64,000 nt of DNA from an uncultured Lachnospiraceae bacterium (GTDB lineage Bacteria > Bacillota > Clostridia > Lachnospirales > Lachnospiraceae): the NCBI GenBank assembly GCA_947629865.1, contig CANRFJ010000006.1:1-64000 (forward strand), written 5' to 3'. The position numbers were made by a program, and so were the translations under genes. The notes beneath the pieces are model-generated. The model was not told the DNA's origin. It made no database searches and was given only the letters and a program-made list of their open reading frames with translations. Positions within the stretch are counted from its first letter, which is position 1. Each line of letters starts with the position of its first letter. Below are positions 1 through 6,455 of this stretch, in pieces.

Positions 1-12
1 TGAACGATGTTT

Positions 13-41
13 TTGACAAAAACAGGCAGGTTTGATATACT
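13..41 (+). promoter_or_regulatory. Orphan sigma-A promoter
   Basis: Perfect -35 TTGACA (13-18), 17-base spacer, -10 TATACT (36-41). It points to the right, into a region with no plus-strand gene other than a possible 17-codon frame at 67-120 and the hairpin at 128-155. It could drive a short RNA, or the gene it served may have been lost. Confidence 0.6.
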
Positions 42-66
42 GTATTTGGTTTTGGTGACTATCTAA

Positions 67-120
67 ATGACATTGAGTTGTTATTACTGTTGTATATTAC
101 TGTATATTACCGTTGCATAA
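67..120 (+). CDS. Possible 17-residue hydrophobic peptide
   Basis: An ATG at 67 opens 17 codons ending in TAA at 118-120; the product reads MTLSCYYCCILLYITVA, hydrophobic with three cysteines. GGTGA lies at about 54-58, somewhat far but compatible with a weak ribosome site. It sits downstream of the consensus promoter at 13-41 and before the hairpin at 128-155, so a transcript of roughly 110-120 nt containing it is conceivable. The region is AT-rich with a direct repeat of TGTATATTAC, so the frame may be chance. No family is recognised; this is a guess from context, not from similarity. Confidence 0.2.
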   Translation: MTLSCYYCCILLYITVA

Positions 121-155
121 AAAGGAACTGTCGCACTAACCTCTTAATGCGACAG
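118..155 (-). terminator. Terminator of the leucine-rich lipoprotein gene
   Basis: Arms CTGTCGCA (128-135) and TGCGACAG (148-155) form an 8-bp stem; on the minus strand it is followed by TTCCTTTTT. The stem contains the stop codon of the gene ending at 144. On the plus strand a T run follows about ten bases later, so it might also end transcripts from the promoter at 13-41. Confidence 0.7.
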
Positions 156-1595
156 CTCATATGCCTTTTTGAGTTTTTCCTCCGGAAAGATAATTTCCTG
201 CCAGTCGTCTTCTTCACTGGCCAGCTGTATCCGGCACCTGATTTTTTTCACGGTGTCCGGTACAATCACTTTTTGTTTCATGCCAAAAGCCACATATAGG
301 GTTTTTCCGTCCTTGCTATACAGCCAGCCATTTTTGTCGCTCTTAAAATCCTTATTCTCCGGAGCCACTCTGACGCCGCACTTCTCTGTCAGTCTCTCAA
401 ATGTAATGGGATTTTTCCCTATTTTTTTTACATGGCGGGGAATAAGAATCGGCTCCTTTAATTTTTCGACCACTTCCGCGTCGACAAAGATGGCATTGTC
501 GCCGATTTTTTCCAGGTTTTCCGGTAAGGAATATTCACCGTCAGACGGTTCCCAGCCGTCAAGCGCATATTTTCCTATCTCCTTTACCGTATCTGGCAAA
601 TTACTTTTTACATCTTGCAGCGCTCCGCAGCCGATTTTTTCCAGTCCGTCATTCAGTACAATCTCCGAATTTTGATTTGGCGACTGCTCAAAGGCCCAAT
701 CACCGATAACCTTTACTGTGTCCGGCAACCGGATGGAACTGCTCTGCCCCCAGAAGGAAATGGAAAGCGCGTGGCGGAAAGCCTTTGGCTCAATCTCTGT
801 CCGTCCCGGCTCAAAAGTGATTTCAACCGGCCCCAAATGGCGAAACGCATCTGGCTCCAGATATATATCTTTAGGGACGCAGAGCGTCATCTTTTTCCAC
901 TCCTCTTTTTGCTGCTTATAGTCTCTGGCAGATACCGGCTCCCGATAACGCTTTTGATTGATAGCAAACGCATCCCGTGCAACCGCTATGGCATCATCGG
1001 GAAACGCCACCGTCTCCTCCCTCTGATAATCTCCATTGTATTTAATAATCCGGCAGGCTATCATGGTAAAATCCCCGGCCTGATATGTTTGCTTCGCCTT
1101 TTCTCTGCTCTCGCGGTAAACTCCCATTTTTTTTATTTTTCCCTTTTGTGAAAAAGTCAGGCAGACTTCATAGCCGGAGGGCAGAGAGTACAGCCGCTCC
1201 GTATCTGTCGTCTCCCTTGGCGCTCCCATAATGGCGTCGCACTGTTTTTCTGTGGAAGAAAAACTGATTTTTCCGGAAAGGCCTTCTCCCGATATGATAT
1301 ACTTTCCCCTGTCCTCTCCCGGCACATATCTTTTTTCCACTTCAATATAGGACACGTTTTCCCCGCCGGGTATTTTCCCAAGTTGGGGCGCCCTTTTCCC
1401 GCCTGCAGTAAGACTGCTTCGCACGTCGTCATACCTTCCCATACACTGCAGAAGGTCACACACCTTGACCGCTTTTGCCTCTGGAACCGGAGAAGCAGAT
1501 TCTACCGGTGTTTTCGGCTCATTTTCCTCTGCCTGCCCACATGCCGCCAACATTCCCAGAAGCACAAAACCGCACAAAATCTTCCTCTTTTTCAT
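144..1595 (-). CDS. Leucine-rich-repeat (BspA-like) lipoprotein
   Basis: Predicted surface lipoprotein of 483 residues. The start at 1595 is chosen because AAAGGAGG stands upstream and the product then begins with a positively charged, hydrophobic signal ending in the lipobox LAAC (Cys about residue 19). After a Pro/Glu linker comes a region of unknown type, then from about residue 250 repeats of the LRR_5/BspA kind with recurring LPDTVKxIG and LExIG phrases, at least six copies. Such repeats in gut Firmicutes usually serve surface adhesion or protein binding, but the ligand cannot be read from sequence. It is followed by a terminator and neighbours another exported protein, suggesting a small surface-protein locus. 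Confidence 0.85.
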   Translation of the reverse strand: MKKRKILCGFVLLGMLAACGQAEENEPKTPVESASPVPEAKAVKVCDLLQCMGRYDDVRSSLTAGGKRAPQLGKIPGGENVSYIEVEKRYVPGEDRGKYIISGEGLSGKISFSSTEKQCDAIMGAPRETTDTERLYSLPSGYEVCLTFSQKGKIKKMGVYRESREKAKQTYQAGDFTMIACRIIKYNGDYQREETVAFPDDAIAVARDAFAINQKRYREPVSARDYKQQKEEWKKMTLCVPKDIYLEPDAFRHLGPVEITFEPGRTEIEPKAFRHALSISFWGQSSSIRLPDTVKVIGDWAFEQSPNQNSEIVLNDGLEKIGCGALQDVKSNLPDTVKEIGKYALDGWEPSDGEYSLPENLEKIGDNAIFVDAEVVEKLKEPILIPRHVKKIGKNPITFERLTEKCGVRVAPENKDFKSDKNGWLYSKDGKTLYVAFGMKQKVIVPDTVKKIRCRIQLASEEDDWQEIIFPEEKLKKAYELSH

Positions 1596-1691
1596 CTGCA
1601 CCCTCCTCCTTTCGCGAATCCTACCTCTCAATGTTCCGGTTTTCCCTTTCCCTTCACATATGCATTTTCATTTCGCACTTGTTTCTACATA

Positions 1692-1713
1692 TAAAACGAA
1701 TCAGAGGCTGATT
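1692..1713 (-). terminator. Weak terminator after the Ig-like gene
   Basis: AATCAG (1699-1704) and CTGATT (1708-1713) form a short stem with loop AGG; on the minus strand CGTTTTAT follows. The stem is only six pairs, so termination is likely partial. Confidence 0.35.
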
Positions 1714-1733
1714 TTGTTGCAAAAATTTGAAAT

Positions 1734-2360
1734 TTATTTACAAAGATAAATTACATAGGCCTCTATTTCAGCGCCTGTTTTTAAACTCCCGTCAGATGTG
1801 GCGTCCACAATCACGCCCACTTTTAAGTGGGATCCCGGTACAATCTGCTCTTTTTTGTCTACAGAGCCGTATGTGCCTGTGCTCTCGTCATACTCGCGAA
1901 CCGCTTTGGCATTATCGCTGCGCACTGTCACAACAGCACCGTAATTTTTCTTGTCCGTAACGGTAATGACGTAATAGTCTGTTCCCTTCTCGGTACGCTT
2001 TTCCTTCACAATTCCATTCAGAGTTACCTGCACCCATTTTCCGGTGGCTTTTTTTACATGCACCTGGCATACCAGTTTCTTTTTCCCGATTTTTGCCGTG
2101 ATTTTGGTTTTTCCGGCGCTGACGCCCTTTACAACGCCCTTTTTCGACACTTTTGCAATACGGGTATTTTTTGAACTCCATTTTACCTTTTTTCTGGCGC
2201 GCTTTACTTTTAAATGTGCAGTGGCACCTACCTTCAGAGTCAGTTTTTTCTTAGACAATTTAACCTTACCTGCCGCGCTCCCTGTATCACTGGCAAATGC
2301 CCCTGTCATTCCCAGAGACAGCCCTGCTATCAACAGATATGTAAAAACTCTTTTTCCCAT
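1734..2360 (-). CDS. Exported protein with Ig-like (Big_2) domain
   Basis: 208-residue protein with a signal peptide (residues 1 to about 24, ending near AFAS) and no lipobox. Residues about 31-105 form a bacterial Ig-like group 2 domain, seen from the pattern LSKKKLTLKVGATAHLKV, WSSKNTRIAKVS and KGVSAGKTKITAKI. The rest, about 105-208, is a beta-rich domain (WVQVTLNGIV, DYYVITVTD) of no recognised family. Very lysine-rich, as usual for Lachnospiraceae Big_2 proteins. The ATG at 2360 follows AAGGAGATGG. It is probably a secreted or wall-associated protein; function unknown. Confidence 0.85.
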   Translation of the reverse strand: MGKRVFTYLLIAGLSLGMTGAFASDTGSAAGKVKLSKKKLTLKVGATAHLKVKRARKKVKWSSKNTRIAKVSKKGVVKGVSAGKTKITAKIGKKKLVCQVHVKKATGKWVQVTLNGIVKEKRTEKGTDYYVITVTDKKNYGAVVTVRSDNAKAVREYDESTGTYGSVDKKEQIVPGSHLKVGVIVDATSDGSLKTGAEIEAYVIYLCK

Positions 2361-2397
2361 AAACCCATCTCCTTATATCTCAATTTGTGCCTTTTAC

Positions 2398-2425
2398 ATT
2401 GTACCATAATTACGTCCGTCTGCAA
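2398..2425 (-). promoter_or_regulatory. Promoter of the Ig-like gene
   Basis: Minus strand: -35 TTGCAG (2420-2425), 16-base spacer, -10 TACAAT (2398-2403). A perfect dyad ATTGTTA-CAT-TAACAAT at 2430-2446 abuts the upstream side of the -35 element and may be a regulator site. Confidence 0.55.
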
Positions 2426-2429
2426 AGAG

Positions 2430-2446
2430 ATTGTTACATTAACAAT
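2430..2446. promoter_or_regulatory. Perfect dyad, possible operator
   Basis: ATTGTTA and TAACAAT flank CAT, four bases upstream of the -35 of the Ig-like gene and about 60 bases upstream of the rqcH -10. Symmetric 7-bp half sites at such a position suggest binding by a dimeric regulator. The half sites resemble those of Rex, but the spacing is shorter than the known Rex site. Confidence 0.4.
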
Positions 2447-2480
2447 TTTTGTGTGTCACGAATAAAATCGTTTGCGAGGC

Positions 2481-2509
2481 TTTTTTTTGGGAAGAAATTA
2501 TAGTATAAT
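2481..2509 (+). promoter_or_regulatory. Possible rqcH promoter
   Basis: TATAAT at 2504-2509 is a perfect -10 box 54 bases before the rqcH start. The -35 position (2481-2486) is only a T run, so the assignment rests on the -10 alone. Confidence 0.35.
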
Positions 2510-2562
2510 ATCTTCATATGAAATAACTTTTCTGAGAACACAAAGAAGGGAGACGGAATGAT

Positions 2563-4341
2563 ATGGCCTTTGACGGCATTACGGTGGCGGCGTTGGCGCG
2601 CGAACTGAACGACTGCCTCACAGAGGGAAGACTAAATAAAATTGCCCAGCCGGAGCCGGACGAGCTGCTGCTTACCATAAAGAAAAATCGGGAGAATTAC
2701 AAATTGCTGATCTCTGCCAGCGCCTCTCTCCCCTTGATCCACCTAACAGAGACGCCGAAGCCGTCGCCGCTCACAGCGCCTAATTTCTGTATGCTCCTGC
2801 GTAAGCATCTGAACGGCGCCCGAATCCTTGGAGTCGAGCAGATTGGCCTGGAGCGGGTGATTTCCATACGTTTGGAAAATCTGAACGAACTGGGCGACGT
2901 GGTGCAGAGACGCCTGATGGTGGAGATTATGGGCAAGCACAGCAATATCATTTTTGTAGATGACGACAACCGGATTGTGGACAGTATCAAACACATTGGC
3001 GGCGCGGTGAGCTCCGTGCGGGAGGTGCTGCCCGGACGCGAATATTTTATTCCCAATACGAGAAACAAGAAAAATCCCTTTGATGTGAGCACGGCGGAAT
3101 GGAACGGAGAATTGTTTACCCGCCCCACAGGCGTGGCAAAAGCGCTGTATACCTCTCTCACCGGATTCAGCGCTGTCATGGCACAGGAACTCTCCTACCG
3201 CAGCCGCATAGACGGCGACGCTCCGATGGCCTCCCTCAATGGAAATGAGAAATCCGCGCTCATGAGTTCGTACCGGACTCTCATGGCGGCGGTGACGGAG
3301 GGCGACTTCCGGCCCTGCATCGTCTTCGACGGCTCTGTTCCGCTGGAATTTGCCGCCGTCCCCCTGACGATGTATGAGGACAAAACGATCCGCGAATACA
3401 AATCCATGTCGGAGGTAGTGGAAACATTCTACGGGGAAAAGGAAGTCATCGGACGTATCCGCCAGAAATCCGCCGATCTACGTAAAAACGTGACTACCCT
3501 TCTGGAACGGTGCCAGAAAAAGAGCCAGTTACAGAAAAAACAGCTGGCAGATACGGAAAAACGGGAAAAGTTCAGAGTATATGGCGAGCTGATCAACGCC
3601 TATGGCTATCAGATACCTTCGGGCGGGGACAAGCTCACCTGTGTCAATTATTATGACAATGAGGAAGTTACCATTCCCATAGATCCCGCCCTGTCGGTCT
3701 CGGAAAATGCCAACCGGTATTTCAATAAATACAACAAACTGAAACGCACCTGTCTCGCCGTCTCCGGACAGTTAAAGGAAAACGAGGAGACGATCGCCCA
3801 TCTGGAATCCATTCTCACCGAGCTGGACATTGCCAGAAAAGAGGAGGATTTACAGTATATCCGGCAGGAATTGTCAGACTGCGGCTATATGAAAAAGCCA
3901 TCCGGCTCCGGCAGGAACGCGCGTATGCCAAAAAGCGCGCCGCTGCATTTTATCTCCTCGGACGGCTATGACATATATGTGGGAAAAAACAATTATCAGA
4001 ACGAGGAAATCACATTCCGAATGGCCTCCGGAAGTGACTGGTGGTTCCACGCCAAAAATATTCCCGGCTCCCATGTAATTGTGAAATGCCACGGAAACGA
4101 ACCGCCAATCCGTACCTTTGAGGAGGCCGCCAGTCTGGCCGCCTACTTTTCCAAGGGAAAAGGGGCCGAAAAACTGGAGATTGATTACACTCAGAAAAAA
4201 AATGTGAAAAAGCCGGGCGGCGGCAAACCGGGATTTGTAGTATATTATACCAACTACTCCCTGATGGCCTCCTCCCATATAGAAAATATCCGGTGCGTGA
4301 ACGAGGGGGACGCCGTGTTTTTGGAAAGGAGGAACTTATGA
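2563..4341 (+). CDS. rqcH: Rqc2-type ribosome quality control factor RqcH (NFACT/FbpA family)
   Basis: 592 residues, full family length. RqcH binds stalled 50S subunits carrying peptidyl-tRNA and recruits tRNA-Ala to add C-terminal alanine tails that mark the peptide for proteolysis; older annotations call it fibronectin-binding protein. Seen here: NFACT-N domain (MAFDGITVAALARELN at the start, CMLLRKHL about 76-83, EIMGKHSNI), a charged coiled-coil middle (about 290-430) and the NFACT-R domain (about 460-560, FRMASGSDWWFHAKN). The usually Asp-Arg tRNA-contact pair reads Glu97-Arg98. The following hisJ start overlaps its stop as ATGA, so the two are translationally coupled. Confidence 0.95.
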   Translation: MAFDGITVAALARELNDCLTEGRLNKIAQPEPDELLLTIKKNRENYKLLISASASLPLIHLTETPKPSPLTAPNFCMLLRKHLNGARILGVEQIGLERVISIRLENLNELGDVVQRRLMVEIMGKHSNIIFVDDDNRIVDSIKHIGGAVSSVREVLPGREYFIPNTRNKKNPFDVSTAEWNGELFTRPTGVAKALYTSLTGFSAVMAQELSYRSRIDGDAPMASLNGNEKSALMSSYRTLMAAVTEGDFRPCIVFDGSVPLEFAAVPLTMYEDKTIREYKSMSEVVETFYGEKEVIGRIRQKSADLRKNVTTLLERCQKKSQLQKKQLADTEKREKFRVYGELINAYGYQIPSGGDKLTCVNYYDNEEVTIPIDPALSVSENANRYFNKYNKLKRTCLAVSGQLKENEETIAHLESILTELDIARKEEDLQYIRQELSDCGYMKKPSGSGRNARMPKSAPLHFISSDGYDIYVGKNNYQNEEITFRMASGSDWWFHAKNIPGSHVIVKCHGNEPPIRTFEEAASLAAYFSKGKGAEKLEIDYTQKKNVKKPGGGKPGFVVYYTNYSLMASSHIENIRCVNEGDAVFLERRNL

Positions 4342-5156
4342 CAGGTATCTGCTGCGACACCCATGTCCACTCGGACTATTCCACCGACAGCCAGACGCCC
4401 GCGGAGGCGCAGGTGCAGCAGGCTGTCCGGCTGGGGCTCTCTGAAATCTGCATTACCGACCACATGGATTACGATTTTCCGGAAGGTATATTGCCCCACC
4501 CGAACGCCTTTATCTTCGATGTCTCAAACTATCAGGAAAAACTGGGAGTCCTTCGCGAGAAATATCCGGAAATAACGGTTTCTACCGGAGTAGAATGTGG
4601 GCTTCAAGACACACCGCAGACGCGGGAGAAAAACCGGCGGCTGGCGCAGGATAACAACTGGGACTACATAATCGGCTCCCTCCATCTCATTCAGAAAAAG
4701 GATCCCTACTATCCGGCCTACTGGGAGGGACAGGAGGCGGAAAAATGCGTCCGTCTGTATTTTGAGGAACTGCTGGCAAACATCACCGCTTTCTCTGACT
4801 TTGACGCCCTGGGACACCTGGATTACATTGTCCGCTATGCTCCGGATTCCTTTGTCTACCGGCCGCACGAGTATTTTGACGTCACAGATGAGATACTGGC
4901 TCTCCTGATCCGCAGGGATATTGCGCTGGAAATCAACACCGCCGGACTGCGATTCTCCGATATGCCGCACCCTCACTTATCCCTGTTGGAGCGCTATGTG
5001 CAGATGGGAGGCGAACTGGTGACGGTCGGCTCAGACGCCCATGCGCCGGAATTTCTTGGCTATGGCTTTACCGGACTCTCAGAGCGCTTAAAAAAAACCG
5101 GATTGCGCCAATATGTGACATATCGTGCACGCAAGCCGGTTTTCCACCCTCTCTGA
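4338..5156 (+). CDS. hisJ: PHP-type histidinol-phosphatase (HisJ family)
   Basis: 272 residues with the PHP metal-binding motifs in order: DTHVHSDYS near the N-terminus, ITDH, GVECG, GSLH, GHLDY, EINTAG and GSDAH near the C-terminus. Family members dephosphorylate L-histidinol phosphate, the penultimate step of histidine synthesis, using a trinuclear metal site. The ATG at 4338 has GGAAAGGAGG upstream and overlaps the rqcH stop by four bases; a longer frame starting upstream would overlap rqcH more and lacks such a site. Other his genes (hisZGD) lie 17 kb away. PHP proteins of this length can act on other phosphates, so substrate is likely but unproven. Confidence 0.85.
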   Translation: MTGICCDTHVHSDYSTDSQTPAEAQVQQAVRLGLSEICITDHMDYDFPEGILPHPNAFIFDVSNYQEKLGVLREKYPEITVSTGVECGLQDTPQTREKNRRLAQDNNWDYIIGSLHLIQKKDPYYPAYWEGQEAEKCVRLYFEELLANITAFSDFDALGHLDYIVRYAPDSFVYRPHEYFDVTDEILALLIRRDIALEINTAGLRFSDMPHPHLSLLERYVQMGGELVTVGSDAHAPEFLGYGFTGLSERLKKTGLRQYVTYRARKPVFHPL

Positions 5157-5167
5157 CTACAGAGAGG
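5148..5167. other. 8-bp hairpin between convergent genes
   Basis: CCTCTCTG, loop ACTA, CAGAGAGG. It overlaps the hisJ stop codon and lies 30 bases past the desulfurase stop. No T run follows on either strand, so it is a weak terminator candidate for either gene. Confidence 0.35.
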
Positions 5168-5196
5168 AGTTCCGGATATATAGTTTTGGCAGCGGC

Positions 5197-6384
5197 TCAC
5201 CGCTTTTCATTCAGTTTCAAAAAGGAGGCGTACCGGGGATTGAGCTTTCTGGATTTCTCCACCGCCTCTTTTAATTTTTCAACCGTATAGTCAATGTCCT
5301 CCCGCGTCGTCTCCTCATTCAGTGTGAAGCGGAGGGCTCCCTTGGCAAGCTCCTCCGGTAGGCCGATTTCCCGCAGTACATGAGAGGATTCCGACTGTCC
5401 GGCCGAGCAGGCGGAGGCGCTGGAAGTACAAATTCCCTCCATATCCAGCATGATAACGATGGTCTCCCCCTCCACATAGGAAAAACTCATATTGACATTG
5501 TTGGCGAGCCGGTTCTGTCTCGGCCCGTTCAGACGGCAGTAAGGAATCTCCGTCTCAATCCGGTGAATCATGTAATCCCTGAGCGACGTCTGCCTCTGCC
5601 AGCGATTCTTCATCTGTACCGCCGCAAGCTCCGCGGCCTTTCCCATTCCGACAATGCCCGGCACATTTTCCGTACCGGCTCTCATATCCCGCTCCTGCTT
5701 TCCACCATGGAGAAAGGGCGGAAGCTTTACTCCCTCCCCCACATAGAGAAAACCACAGCCCTTGGGGCCGTGGAATTTATGGCTGCTGGCGCTGAGCAGA
5801 TCCACGCCCCACTGCCCTGGCAGCAGCGGCATGTGCCCAAAAGCCTGTACCGCATCTGTGTGGAATACCGCCGGGTGGTTTTTCAACAGGCTTCCAATCT
5901 GGCGGATAGGCTGGATTGTGCCAATCTCGTTATTTGCCGTCATAACAGATACCAGAATGGTATCGCTTCGGAGGGCCCGTCTCAGCCGTTCCGGCTGGAC
6001 AAATCCCTGCTCGTCTACGTCCAGACGGGTTATCTCATATCCTCTCTTTTCCAGGTATTTGCAGGTGTTCAGCACAGCATGGTGCTCAATCCTGCTCGTA
6101 ATAATATGGCGCCCCTGATCGGCGCGGCTCTCGGCAATGCCAATCAGCGCCCAGTTGTCGCTCTCCGTGCCTCCGGAAGTAAAATAAATATTTTGGGGCT
6201 GACAGGCCAGGACTCCGGCAATCTGCTTTCTGGCGGTCAGCAGAGCCCGCTTGTTATCGGCGCCCAGATCATATATGCTGGACGGATTCCCATACTCCTC
6301 TCTGAGATAAGGCATCATTGTCTCAAGCACTTCATCAGAAATCCGCGTAGTAGCCGCATTATCCAAATAAATTCTTCTGTTCAT
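5197..6384 (-). CDS. nifS: Cysteine desulfurase (NifS/IscS family)
   Basis: 395-residue PLP enzyme that removes sulfur from cysteine as an enzyme persulfide and gives it to Fe-S, thiouridine or other sulfur pathways. Visible: YLDNAATTR N-terminus, TSGGTESDN (about 69-77), EHHAVL with the PLP-stacking histidine, HTDAVQAFG, the Schiff-base lysine in SSHKFHGPKG (Lys203) and the persulfide cysteine in SSASACSAG (Cys326) on a short loop typical of group I enzymes. No iscU, thiI or mnmA lies beside it, so its sulfur acceptor is not shown by context. It may be read with the membrane-protein gene upstream, 71 bases away. Confidence 0.93.
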   Translation of the reverse strand: MNRRIYLDNAATTRISDEVLETMMPYLREEYGNPSSIYDLGADNKRALLTARKQIAGVLACQPQNIYFTSGGTESDNWALIGIAESRADQGRHIITSRIEHHAVLNTCKYLEKRGYEITRLDVDEQGFVQPERLRRALRSDTILVSVMTANNEIGTIQPIRQIGSLLKNHPAVFHTDAVQAFGHMPLLPGQWGVDLLSASSHKFHGPKGCGFLYVGEGVKLPPFLHGGKQERDMRAGTENVPGIVGMGKAAELAAVQMKNRWQRQTSLRDYMIHRIETEIPYCRLNGPRQNRLANNVNMSFSYVEGETIVIMLDMEGICTSSASACSAGQSESSHVLREIGLPEELAKGALRFTLNEETTREDIDYTVEKLKEAVEKSRKLNPRYASFLKLNEKR

Positions 6385-6455
6385 GTGAGTTACTGTCTCC
6401 TCTCACGGTTAGTCTAATAATAATTTATTCGAATTTTGTCGTATGGTGCGGCTTT

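Noticed and set aside
2430-2446. Rex-binding site
   Set aside because: Half sites resemble Rex but the central spacing is three bases shorter than the known TTGTTAA-N4-TTAACAA form, so only a generic operator is claimed.
5380-6417. Plus-strand open frame of 345 codons
   Set aside because: Shadow of the cysteine desulfurase gene; composition is arginine/leucine-rich without motif.
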